Positions 1 to 8,012 of a DNA stretch of 64,000 nucleotides are shown here, one piece after another. The stretch's first letter is position 1, and each line of letters starts with the position of its first letter. The stretch is taken from positions 1 through 64,000 of the forward strand of contig JAPOWH010000006.1 of the NCBI GenBank assembly GCA_026707735.1. Reading direction: 5' to 3'. The position numbers were made by a program, and so were the translations under genes. Source of the DNA: Gammaproteobacteria bacterium (GTDB lineage Bacteria > Pseudomonadota > Gammaproteobacteria > Pseudomonadales > Azotimanducaceae). The notes under the pieces are model-generated. The model was not told where the DNA came from and ran no database searches. It saw nothing but the letters and a program-made list of their open reading frames with translations.

Positions 1-1
1 C

Positions 2-1093
2 ATTCCCGAAGTTGGAGTAGAGCGAATTTGGTCCCGCAAGATCGGTAAGGGACTTGGCAAGAAATATCTGGAAATCTCTCCCGCTGTCGTCGACGATATG
101 TTGATCGTTGCCGATGCGTACGGACTGGTATTTGGATTGAATCGCCTTACTGGGGAAGAGATTTGGCGGACGAGAGTCGGACGACCGGACCGAAAAGGAC
201 TCTTCAACTTAACGGATCGCAGTGATCGCTCGTTCGTTGCTGGCGGGGTCGGTACTGGAGAAGGACTCGCTCTGGTTGGAACCGTGCGAGGTTTTCTTAT
301 TGCATTGGATGCCGGCGATGGAAAAGAGCTTTGGCGTGCGCAGCTCAGTGGTGAAGTGCTTGCTCCAGCGGTTGCGGGAGCGGGAATCGTGGCTGTGCAG
401 ACCAGCGACGGCAAATTATTTGCATTAGAGATTGAAGACGGTTCGGTTCGTTGGATTTACGACACGCAGGACCCCATCGTTACGCTTCGAGGTACTGGAT
501 CGCCAGCGATTGGATTGCGATATGTATATGCAGGATTCGCCAATGGAATCGTCGCCTCGATTGATATTGCGAGCGGCTTTCCAATTTGGGAACAGCGCGT
601 GTCGCTTCCAGAAGGCACTTCGGAACTTGAGAGGATGGTTGACGTAGACGGTCGTCCACTAGTGATGGAAGGAGTTGTCTATGCGGTTAGCCATCAGGGA
701 CAGATACGAGCGCTGGCTCGCAACGATGGATCCATTTTGTGGGAGAAGGCTGATCCTTCACACCGACCGCTAGTTGAAGGATTCGACCTGCTTTTCGTTG
801 TGAGGGACGACGATGTCATTGTTGCCGCTGCCCAAAATGGCGGAAGCGAGATCTGGCGTCAGGATGCCCTTTATCTAAGAGAATTGTCTGACCCCTTGGC
901 ATTCGGCAACTATTTGGTAGTCGGGGACCGTGCTGGCTATATGCATGTGTTTGCTCAAAGCGACGGCCGGCTTTTGGGGCGACACAAAGTAGGCAGTTCG
1001 CTTCGGTCGCCGATGGCTGAACAAGATGGAATCGTCTATACGTTGAACAAGAAGGGCAGACTTCGAGCTTTACGTATTTCAAGGATCGAATGA
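2..1093 (+). CDS. bamB: BamB, outer-membrane assembly lipoprotein (5' partial)
   Basis: BamB is the beta-propeller lipoprotein of the BAM complex, which inserts beta-barrel proteins into the outer membrane from the periplasmic side. The open frame runs in from the left window edge, so the signal peptide and lipobox are outside. The visible 363 residues carry repeated PQQ-like propeller blades with the pattern ALDAxDGxExW or similar (for example LNRLTGEEIW, LDAGDGKELW, LEIEDGSVRW, ARNDGSILW). The stop overlaps the start of der by four bases (ATGA), the standard bamB-der arrangement of gammaproteobacteria, implying co-translation. The first in-frame ATG visible (98) is internal, because homologous sequence continues upstream of it. 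Confidence 0.93.
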   Translation: MPEVGVERIWSRKIGKGLGKKYLEISPAVVDDMLIVADAYGLVFGLNRLTGEEIWRTRVGRPDRKGLFNLTDRSDRSFVAGGVGTGEGLALVGTVRGFLIALDAGDGKELWRAQLSGEVLAPAVAGAGIVAVQTSDGKLFALEIEDGSVRWIYDTQDPIVTLRGTGSPAIGLRYVYAGFANGIVASIDIASGFPIWEQRVSLPEGTSELERMVDVDGRPLVMEGVVYAVSHQGQIRALARNDGSILWEKADPSHRPLVEGFDLLFVVRDDDVIVAAAQNGGSEIWRQDALYLRELSDPLAFGNYLVVGDRAGYMHVFAQSDGRLLGRHKVGSSLRSPMAEQDGIVYTLNKKGRLRALRISRIE

Positions 1094-2496
1094 TCCCTCA
1101 TGCCGGCGGCGTTGTAGCCATCGTTGGGCGTCCCAATGTCGGCAAATCAACCCTATTCAATCGACTTTGCAGGTCTCGCGATGCGTTAGTGCATGATCGT
1201 TCTGGATTGACGCGAGATAGAAAGTACGGGAATGCGAGAGCCATTCCCAATGCAGACGTAACTCTGATCGATACTGGGGGTCTACACGATGCTGGGACGA
1301 TAGCCACTCACGTGGACGAACAGGTGCAATTGGCTATAGACGAATCCGATTTAGTGCTGTTCATGGTTAGCGCTCGCGACGGACTTACCTCATACGATCG
1401 AGAGATTGCTGGTGAGTTGCGGCGTTCTTCGACCGCAGCGTTGCTCGTAGTAAACAAGATTGACGGGATGCCCCTTGGGCCTGATTACGCATTTAGCGAA
1501 TTTGGGGACTTGGGAATGGTTGAATGCTTGCCGGTTTCGGCGTCGAACGGACATGGACTTCATGACTTGGTCGAGGCTATTCTTGCCAAGCTTCCCACGA
1601 AGCAGATTGTTTCAACCTCAGAGGAAACAAGCCTTCCAGTTGCGGTCATAGGACGCCCCAACGTTGGAAAATCGACCTTGGTCAATGCTTTGGCAGAAGA
1701 CGAACGATGCATTGTGTTTGATGAACCTGGCACAACGCGCGACACAATTCGAGTGGTCGTGAAACGTGAAGATACGTCTTTCGAGTTGATCGATACAGCT
1801 GGAATAAGAAGAAAGGGCAGTGTTCGAGACGTCGTTGAAAAGTTTTCGGTTGTCAAGGCATTGGAAGCACTTCGAGCATCGGACGTAACACTGCTGGTAA
1901 TCGATGCACGCGAAGGAATAGTGGAACAGGATCTTCACCTGATTCAATTCGCAGTGGAAGCTGGGTCTGGAGTGATTGTGGTGGTCAACAAGTGGGATAC
2001 GTTAGACGCCGACTCAAGAGCTAAATGCAGAGATGAATTGAGCCGTAGGCTTAGATTCGCAGAATGGGTTCAAATCCGTTTCGCTTCAGCGCTAAGGCAA
2101 CAAGGAACTGAAGTGCTGTTGAATGACATTGCGCGCATTCACGAAGCGGGAAAGTTCGAACTCTCGTCGCGAGAAATAACGGACATATTGACAAACCTAA
2201 TAGCCGCACACACGCCTCCGTTGGTAAGAGGCAGAACCATCAGGTTGCGATACGCCCACAAGATTGATTCGCACCCACCAAGCATTCTGGTACACGGCAA
2301 TCAGACTGAAGCATTGCCTGCGAGCTACAAGCGTTACTTGGAGAATGGTTTCCGAGAGGCGCTAGGACTGGAAGGGTGGCCGATAGTGATCAAGCTTAGA
2401 ACGAGCAAGAATCCCTTCGGAGAGCGCCGAAACATACTGACTGACCGACAGAAAAGGCACCGGGACAGGCTGCGCAAACACCGAAAGGCCAAGTGA
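1090..2496 (+). CDS. der: Der (EngA), double-domain ribosome-assembly GTPase
   Basis: Der is an essential GTPase for maturation of the 50S ribosomal subunit in the cytoplasm. The 468-residue product has the diagnostic two tandem G domains. The first P-loop, GRPNVGKSTLFNRL, is near residue 13 and the second, GRPNVGKSTLVNAL, near residue 188. Each is followed by a DTGG or DTAG switch and an NKxD motif (NKIDG, NKWDT). A C-terminal KH-like domain ends in a basic tail. Length is normal for the family. The ATG overlaps the bamB stop, so it is translationally coupled. Downstream lies a convergent STAS gene only 21 bases away. Confidence 0.97.
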   Translation: MIPHAGGVVAIVGRPNVGKSTLFNRLCRSRDALVHDRSGLTRDRKYGNARAIPNADVTLIDTGGLHDAGTIATHVDEQVQLAIDESDLVLFMVSARDGLTSYDREIAGELRRSSTAALLVVNKIDGMPLGPDYAFSEFGDLGMVECLPVSASNGHGLHDLVEAILAKLPTKQIVSTSEETSLPVAVIGRPNVGKSTLVNALAEDERCIVFDEPGTTRDTIRVVVKREDTSFELIDTAGIRRKGSVRDVVEKFSVVKALEALRASDVTLLVIDAREGIVEQDLHLIQFAVEAGSGVIVVVNKWDTLDADSRAKCRDELSRRLRFAEWVQIRFASALRQQGTEVLLNDIARIHEAGKFELSSREITDILTNLIAAHTPPLVRGRTIRLRYAHKIDSHPPSILVHGNQTEALPASYKRYLENGFREALGLEGWPIVIKLRTSKNPFGERRNILTDRQKRHRDRLRKHRKAK

Positions 2497-2517
2497 GCGT
2501 ATTTGCTTGGTTTAGCA

Positions 2518-2871
2518 CTATCCGGCCGTAGAAGCTCCAGCCATTCGATCGACGGCCAACTGCCTGGATTCGATTACGTCCATAAGACGAAGAAAACCGG
2601 CTATTTTTAAGACGTTTTTGACGGGTTCGGGTACAGCGCACAAAGCAAATTGGGTCTGTCGATCCTTGACTTCCCTAGCCGCAAGCAAAATAGCGCGAAG
2701 TCCTGCGCTGCTAATGAATTCCACGAGAGAGAGATCAAGCACAAGCCCTTTCGAATTGTCGTTCAGGGACTCCATAATGCCCGTTTCAAAACTAGCGGCA
2801 TTCGTGCTGTCCACTCGACCAGACACAGCTAGCACCTGGACTCCACTATCGTTTACGGCTTGGATCTTCAT
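2518..2871 (-). CDS. STAS-domain protein (anti-sigma-factor-antagonist-like)
   Basis: A single STAS domain of 117 residues, the fold of SpoIIAA/RsbV-type anti-anti-sigma factors and of phospholipid-transport MlaB. The sequence shows the expected start (VLAVSGRVDSTNA), a central strand VLDLSLVEFISSAGL with the Ser-Ala-Gly-Leu at the usual phosphorylation or partner-binding site, and a C-terminal LxxxGFLRLM-type helix. I chose the ATG at 2871 because homologous sequence starts there. An in-frame start at 2952 would add 27 unconserved residues. No anti-sigma kinase or phosphatase is encoded nearby, so the partner is unknown. It is convergent with der and divergent from WDP1. Confidence 0.85.
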   Translation of the reverse strand: MKIQAVNDSGVQVLAVSGRVDSTNAASFETGIMESLNDNSKGLVLDLSLVEFISSAGLRAILLAAREVKDRQTQFALCAVPEPVKNVLKIAGFLRLMDVIESRQLAVDRMAGASTAG

Positions 2872-3309
2872 GATGGTTTCGTTTGGCGGTATTGCCCCGC
2901 ATTGCTCAACAAGAACGACTTGCCAGTCAGCATGCAAGGCCGTTTTTCCCAAGTCTATCGTAGCACGGTGCCGGAGTTAGCGATCAATTGCAGGCATAGG
3001 TGCTGCCAATTAATCTTCAAGGATATTTGACTTCACGGGATTGGCCAGCATATTGGAAACGCTCAGGCAGATTGTTACCACAGTTCGACCTACTGGCACC
3101 CTGCGACCTTGCTATTGGGTTGTGCATCTTCTATATGTGTGACTGAATGAGCGGGCGTGTTCGTTCCGTTTGAAGTGTTTGCTATCGTTGCTGAAGGAAG
3201 TCGACACCCACGCGAACAAGCCAACCGGCATTTGGAGAATCTAAGATTCGGATGGATTCTGCGCCGTCTTCTGCATTAGTTGCAAGTTCTTTGAAATGAG
3301 ATTTCAACA
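2872..3309. other. Intergenic region between STAS gene and WDP1
   Basis: A 438-base divergent intergenic stretch with no convincing gene. It should hold the promoters for the leftward STAS gene and the rightward solenoid gene. A weak sigma70-like pair is TTGCTA near 3110 with TATATG 17 bases downstream. Another is TTGACT near 3028 with TATTGG about 18 bases on. Neither is strong. No terminator, repeat or RNA gene was recognised. Confidence 0.4.
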
Positions 3310-5226
3310 ATGAGAAAACCTCGAAGATCCGATTGGTTGATCGTTTGCTGCATTGGATTGGCGGTTGCAGCAGTTGCAGTTTTCACTTTCTTGCAATTCG
3401 ATTTCGCTAAAAAAGATCAGGTCAGTACCTCCGGCTCCAAACAGGAGGATGCCTCACAAGTAGTTGCTCTCGAGAATAGTAGAGAACGGAACCTCGATCG
3501 TGAGTCTATCGAAGAAGCTTTGGCTGAATTCGCTGAAACCAAAAGTACGTTTCATCGCAACAACCTGCTCTTCTCCTTGCTAGACGGTGCAAATCACCCC
3601 GACCTCCAAGAGATTTTGCGCAAGTCTGAATCCATTGAGCGCATTAGCTACCGAATGGCCTTACAAACTGCGGCGATTCGAAAGTTTGCCACCATCGATC
3701 CCGAGCGTGCCCTAGGCTGGATTGTGATGAGGCCGAAAACTCATCGAGGCCCACTATTGGAAGCGGTTTTTCACGAATGGTCATTGACGAACTTGGATGA
3801 CGCCGTTCAAAGTGCAAAGTCGCTGACTCGCCCCGAGAGTCAAATTGCTTTGGGAGCGATTTTGTCGACACGGACTGATTTGCCCGTAGCCGACGTTCTT
3901 GCAATCGGCAGCGAACTCGGGCATGAAGAGATTGCTCTGCAACGAATCAGTAGATCGCAAACTTTCAGACTCCTCGATGATCCGAGCTCTGCGTGGGAAT
4001 TCCTCGTCAGTGACGGCATCGACGATGCGATGCAGCTTGACTCATTGAAGTTAGTTGCATCCGCATGGAAGGAACGCGATGGATTCGATGTGTTGTTACA
4101 GGCACAAGCCCTATTTCCTAACGAGAACGAGAGTTCAGCTTTGAGTTCTGTAGTCGAAGCAATAGTCGGCACTGATATTGAGAGCGCTTTCGCATACTTG
4201 CGCACCCAACCCCGAAAAACGCGTGGGACTCTTCCCGTAGCGCTTGCTACGGTAGCTGCACGTGTAGACCCCAACATTGCGCTCTCGCAGATTGCTCAGT
4301 GGTCAGACGATCCCTTATATTTGCATCTCCAGACGTCAGTTGCCAACACATGGGCGCGCTCCGACCCCCGGGCGATGCTCGGTCAGTTTGAGAAGCTACC
4401 GCAGGTTACTCGTGTGGAAGCCGCCCAAATTGCTTTCACGCGACTCGCCTATGAGTCACCTGAGGATGCCATCGAGTACATGGAGGCAACCAAAGAGTAT
4501 TTTCGCTCTGGTGGATTCATTGCGTTGATCATTGCGCAGCAGTGGTCTCGTGCAGACCCTGAAGCTGCACTTGAATGGTCGCTTTCCTATTCTGAGGAGA
4601 ACACCGACCTGCGAAGAGCTTTCGTTCAAAGTGTCTTTCGAAGCTTTGTCTCGTCAAACCCTCAACGGGCTCTCGAATTGGTTCAAGACTTCGAAGAGCT
4701 CACAAGCAGCAGAATTCATGTAACTCACGCAGACTACGATGTTGTTTGGGAGTTGACTCGCATGGGAAGGATCGATGATGCAATCGCACTTCTGCCGCGA
4801 TTGGATGAACATCCAAGACACTTTGCCATCGACGAACTAGGTCGTGCGCTTGTGCGAGCCGGAGATCCGTACGGAGCAATGGAACTGGGAATTGATATCC
4901 CGTCTCTAGACGCACCCTTTATCGGACCGGCAACATATTTCACTCGTATTTTTGATGCATGGGCAACCCGTGATTCCCAGCACCTCTTTCAATCCCTAGG
5001 GTCATTTACATCGCCGGTTCTCCGATCTATGGCGGCTAAAGAACTCATTTCGCGTCAAGATTCGACTCCCACGCTTACAGAAGACGAAATCAAGTCCGCT
5101 CAAGAGGTGCTTAGTGAGCGACCCCTAACTGGCAATGTGCTGAAACTGGAATTAGAGATGCGCGCAGAGGCAGGTCTGATCGATCTCGACAATCTGGTGG
5201 TACCCGACGAATGGCTTGAAGAATGA
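3310..5226 (+). CDS. WDP1: exported alpha-solenoid repeat protein, family member 1 of 7
   Basis: Unrecognised function. The 638-residue product starts with a basic n-region and one hydrophobic segment (about residues 9-28), so it is probably anchored in the inner membrane with the rest in the periplasm. From about residue 60 to 600 it is all-helical, with repeats of 31-33 residues patterned on W-A-x-x-D-P-x-x-A-L (IDPERALGW, SDPRAMLGQ, ADPEAALEW). The C-terminal signature shared by all seven paralogues is visible: AWATRD, then a degenerate LPT segment (FTSPVL), then LTEDEI. The gene overlaps WDP2 by four bases (ATGA), so the pair is probably co-translated. HEAT, TPR or Sel1 repeats are structural analogies only, since their consensus residues do not fit. 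Confidence 0.8.
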   Translation: MRKPRRSDWLIVCCIGLAVAAVAVFTFLQFDFAKKDQVSTSGSKQEDASQVVALENSRERNLDRESIEEALAEFAETKSTFHRNNLLFSLLDGANHPDLQEILRKSESIERISYRMALQTAAIRKFATIDPERALGWIVMRPKTHRGPLLEAVFHEWSLTNLDDAVQSAKSLTRPESQIALGAILSTRTDLPVADVLAIGSELGHEEIALQRISRSQTFRLLDDPSSAWEFLVSDGIDDAMQLDSLKLVASAWKERDGFDVLLQAQALFPNENESSALSSVVEAIVGTDIESAFAYLRTQPRKTRGTLPVALATVAARVDPNIALSQIAQWSDDPLYLHLQTSVANTWARSDPRAMLGQFEKLPQVTRVEAAQIAFTRLAYESPEDAIEYMEATKEYFRSGGFIALIIAQQWSRADPEAALEWSLSYSEENTDLRRAFVQSVFRSFVSSNPQRALELVQDFEELTSSRIHVTHADYDVVWELTRMGRIDDAIALLPRLDEHPRHFAIDELGRALVRAGDPYGAMELGIDIPSLDAPFIGPATYFTRIFDAWATRDSQHLFQSLGSFTSPVLRSMAAKELISRQDSTPTLTEDEIKSAQEVLSERPLTGNVLKLELEMRAEAGLIDLDNLVVPDEWLEE

Positions 5227-7046
5227 ATGAGATGATCGGAGTGCGGGTAGTCAAAGCTGGTCAAGAGCTTGCGAAAACGCACGGCGGCTCAAGAGTGAAA
5301 CGCACACATTTTTGGCATTGCGCAACCATTTTGTGTTCGACTGTCATCCTCGGGGCAATACCAGTAGCGCAAGAGAACGCAGCTCTACCCACGAACCTCA
5401 GACAACAAGACGTTGGCACCGCGGTGAACAGCGAAGTAACAATTCCCTTACGCGTTGGTAACGTGAGCGCGTTTGATCGCAGCGTGAGCCTCTATGCAAT
5501 TCTCGAAAGTGCTAGAGCATCTGAGTTGAAGAAACTCTTGGAGGATTCTCGCAACATCGAGCACGGAAGCGTGCGTTACGAAACGCAATTTGCCATCGCC
5601 AGCCGGTATGCATCGATCAATCCGCAAGAAGCATTGGAGCAATGTCTGCGGTTGCCACAGCACGAACGCAGCGCGTTTGCGGAAGGAGTCTTCGCCGAGT
5701 GGTCTGAGTCTGACCTGGATGGAGCGATCTCGGCCGCGGCGAAACTCGGTCGCGAACTGACTCAAGTTGCAGTCGAAGCCATTGCAAGCATTCGAGATGA
5801 TCTTTCAGCCACTGACATTCGAGCTATTGCTAGCGAGTTGCGCCAACCCCAATTCACGCCACAATGGGAGACCCAGAACGTAGTGAGCAGACATGAGAAC
5901 GATCCGCTCCAGGCGTGGAATGTGCTCGTCCAGGATGGTTTGGGAGATGTACTGACGGGGTACATGTTTAGAGAGCAAGATGGGCCCGATGACTCAGAGC
6001 AATTGGACGCCTTAGTGAGACTGGCTGAAGCAGCCATTGATCAGAAGGGACTCGACGCTATTTTTCGTCTACGAGCACCGATATTCGAGTTCGAAAACGA
6101 CAACGAGGGGAGCAACAAAATTCTCGGTGCAGCAGTGGACACAATTGTCCGAAATGATCCTGAAGGCACATGGAGCTACATTCAAGAAGGATCCCCGAGA
6201 ATGTTGAGTCAAACAGCCGAACAAACTGAGCTAGAACGTACAAGTGGAGTATCACGCCGAGATCGCGCGTACATGAGGGATGTCGTGCAAGAATTACTCC
6301 TAAAGTCTTGGGCAACCGTGGACCCAGCAACCATCTTGGAGAGGATTGAGCAAGTTCCGCTCAGACTGCAATCTGTGGCATTGGAACGTGCACTGCCCGC
6401 GCTTGCGGAGACGGAGCCAGAACGGGCAATCGAACTCATTCAAGAACTGAAGCATCTTGGAGCAAACAGTTGGCGAGCAGTGCGGGGAACTGTTGAGAAT
6501 TGGGCTGCAGCAGATTCGTCGGCTGCGCTTGAGTGGGTCATGTCGTCGCCCGACATCGAACATGGACCGGTGCCGCAAGAGGACTTGCTGAGACTAGTCT
6601 TGTACTCTCTCGTCTTGGAAGATCCCGAGCGAGCACTCACAATTGCGTTACAACAACCCGATACTGACCGACTTGAAGCTTACGTGATCTCACATCTCGC
6701 TAAATTCGATGTGGAAGCCGCAGTCAAGTTGCTTCCGATGGTCAAAGAGGGCGCATACAGTGTTGCGACTCACTGGGTGGCAACGAGTCTCATAGAACAT
6801 GGCGAAATGGATCGAGCGATCGCCCTATACAGTGAATACGAAGAGTCCGGCGGAGACGCCAACTGGTCTATGTTCTTCAGGATATGGCAAATGGAGAACT
6901 CTGTTCAACTCTTTGAGCGCTTAGATGACTTGCCACCGAGATTGAGATACTGGGGAGCGCGTACGCTGACTCACTACACTGACCGCAATCTCACAAAAGA
7001 GCAAATGGACTACGCCCGTGCAATCGGCGACGAAGGCGAGCCTTAA
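5223..7046 (+). CDS. WDP2: exported alpha-solenoid repeat protein, family member 2 of 7
   Basis: Paralogue of WDP1, 607 residues if the coupled ATG is used. A GTG at 5295 is an attractive alternative, because it begins right before a classical signal peptide (MKRTHFWHCATILC, hydrophobic to about AIPVAQEN). From the ATG that peptide is preceded by 24 extra residues. The body shows the family repeats (INPQEALEQ, SDLDGAISA, VDPATILER, DSSAALEW, EDPERALTIAL). It also has the module P-x-x-A-W-x-x-L-V-x-D-G near residue 225. The C-terminal signature is present (FFRIWQ, LDDLPPRL, LTKEQM), and the protein ends soon after it. Function unknown; a periplasmic location is inferred. Confidence 0.8.
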   Translation: MNEMIGVRVVKAGQELAKTHGGSRVKRTHFWHCATILCSTVILGAIPVAQENAALPTNLRQQDVGTAVNSEVTIPLRVGNVSAFDRSVSLYAILESARASELKKLLEDSRNIEHGSVRYETQFAIASRYASINPQEALEQCLRLPQHERSAFAEGVFAEWSESDLDGAISAAAKLGRELTQVAVEAIASIRDDLSATDIRAIASELRQPQFTPQWETQNVVSRHENDPLQAWNVLVQDGLGDVLTGYMFREQDGPDDSEQLDALVRLAEAAIDQKGLDAIFRLRAPIFEFENDNEGSNKILGAAVDTIVRNDPEGTWSYIQEGSPRMLSQTAEQTELERTSGVSRRDRAYMRDVVQELLLKSWATVDPATILERIEQVPLRLQSVALERALPALAETEPERAIELIQELKHLGANSWRAVRGTVENWAAADSSAALEWVMSSPDIEHGPVPQEDLLRLVLYSLVLEDPERALTIALQQPDTDRLEAYVISHLAKFDVEAAVKLLPMVKEGAYSVATHWVATSLIEHGEMDRAIALYSEYEESGGDANWSMFFRIWQMENSVQLFERLDDLPPRLRYWGARTLTHYTDRNLTKEQMDYARAIGDEGEP

Positions 7047-7070
7047 GACCATATACTTCCAGTATGCGGA

Positions 7071-7088
7071 TTAGGCGTGCACGCCTAA
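7071..7088. repeat. Perfect 18-bp palindrome between convergent genes
   Basis: TTAGGCGTGCACGCCTAA reads the same on both strands. It lies 24 bases after the WDP2 stop and about 97 bases before the end of the convergent M23 peptidase gene. A hairpin would have about seven paired bases but no T-tract follows, so it is at best a weak terminator. A dimeric regulator site is the alternative. Confidence 0.55.
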
Positions 7089-7184
7089 CTCTTGAAATTG
7101 TGGGAGATCCAATCGTCACAAATTGGACCCCTATATCTGGTCGTCGTGTTCTAAAGTTCATCTGGAATGAATTTTCGGCACACT

Positions 7185-8012
7185 TCAGTTATTGTCAGAG
7201 GACATTCTGGCACTAATTTCATTTGTCACTTCAATAAAGACCGCCGGATCGATTTTTGTACCCTGCAGGCTGATGGTCCAGTGCAAATGGGGGCCCGTAA
7301 CACGCCCCGTCGCGCCGACTGTTCCAACCGTGTCTCCCTTCTCGATCTCTTGATCTTCTTCGACAGAGAACTCGTCCAAATGACACATTACTGACATGAA
7401 ACCGCTGCCATGATCGATTACTACGGTCTTGCCATTGAAGTACATGTCTCGAGTCAATGCCACAGTACCTGGGGCCGGGGAGCGAATTGGAGTGCCGGTG
7501 TCTGCCGCATAGTCGATGCCGGAATGCGGATTCCGTGGTTGGCCGTTGAAAAATCTCCGACTGCCAAACACACCGGTAACCTGGCCAGTAACGGGAATTA
7601 GGAGCGGGAATAGACCGTCCGATTGGGGACTCCGTCTGGCATAGGCAGCTTTCATGAGCTCCGCTTCGCGACTGATTCGGTCCAAGGTTTCTTGAGGAGG
7701 CGTTACATACTTCTGGTCGACATTTATGTGTTGCTCTGGATATTTTTTGGATTCGACCACAAGCGGGATCTCAGAGTAAAGGTTGTTGGCAAAGTGGACA
7801 CGAACACTGTATTCCCCAGGCTCCTGCTCGTAGGGAATCCCAACAATCGCAATGCCGTCAACGACAAGTTGTTTTTGCCCATTGAATTCCGCATATTCTG
7901 AGCCAACTGGAAGGTCAATGGCGACAACTCCACCGTTTACCCCCTGATATTCAGCACAAAGCGGCACAGATAGACATGCTATGCATGCAACAACAGTGGT
8001 GTTCTTATTCAT
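7185..8012 (-). CDS. Exported M23-family zinc metallopeptidase
   Basis: Probable peptidoglycan endopeptidase (LytM/M23 fold) acting in the periplasm. Residues 1-20 form a signal peptide (MNKNTTVVACIACLS, likely cleaved near LCA-EY). An N-terminal immunoglobulin-like region follows. The catalytic domain lies in the C-terminal half, with metal ligands in NPHSGIDYAAD and GPHLHW and the intermediate H of the CHLDEF segment. I chose the ATG at 8012, which heads the signal peptide. A TTG at 8027, abutting a GGAGG, would add five residues. The start overlaps the 3' end of xseA by eight bases, so it is probably the second gene of an xseA operon. The active site looks complete, unlike that of the EnvC/NlpD activators. 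Confidence 0.88.
   Translation of the reverse strand: MNKNTTVVACIACLSVPLCAEYQGVNGGVVAIDLPVGSEYAEFNGQKQLVVDGIAIVGIPYEQEPGEYSVRVHFANNLYSEIPLVVESKKYPEQHINVDQKYVTPPQETLDRISREAELMKAAYARRSPQSDGLFPLLIPVTGQVTGVFGSRRFFNGQPRNPHSGIDYAADTGTPIRSPAPGTVALTRDMYFNGKTVVIDHGSGFMSVMCHLDEFSVEEDQEIEKGDTVGTVGATGRVTGPHLHWTISLQGTKIDPAVFIEVTNEISARMSSDNN

Noticed and set aside
2067-2077. GGTTCAAATCC, resembling a tRNA T-arm
   Set aside because: It lies inside the conserved coding sequence of der, and no acceptor stem, D-arm or anticodon arm can be formed around it.
3840-4277. A 145-residue open frame antisense to WDP1
   Set aside because: Its codons are the complement of the family-conserved repeats. The plus-strand frame is supported by six paralogues.
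3310-7046. Calling the WDP proteins TPR, Sel1 or HEAT proteins
   Set aside because: The period of 31-33 and W-DP-AL core do not match the consensus residues of those repeats. The similarity is only at the level of helical hairpins.
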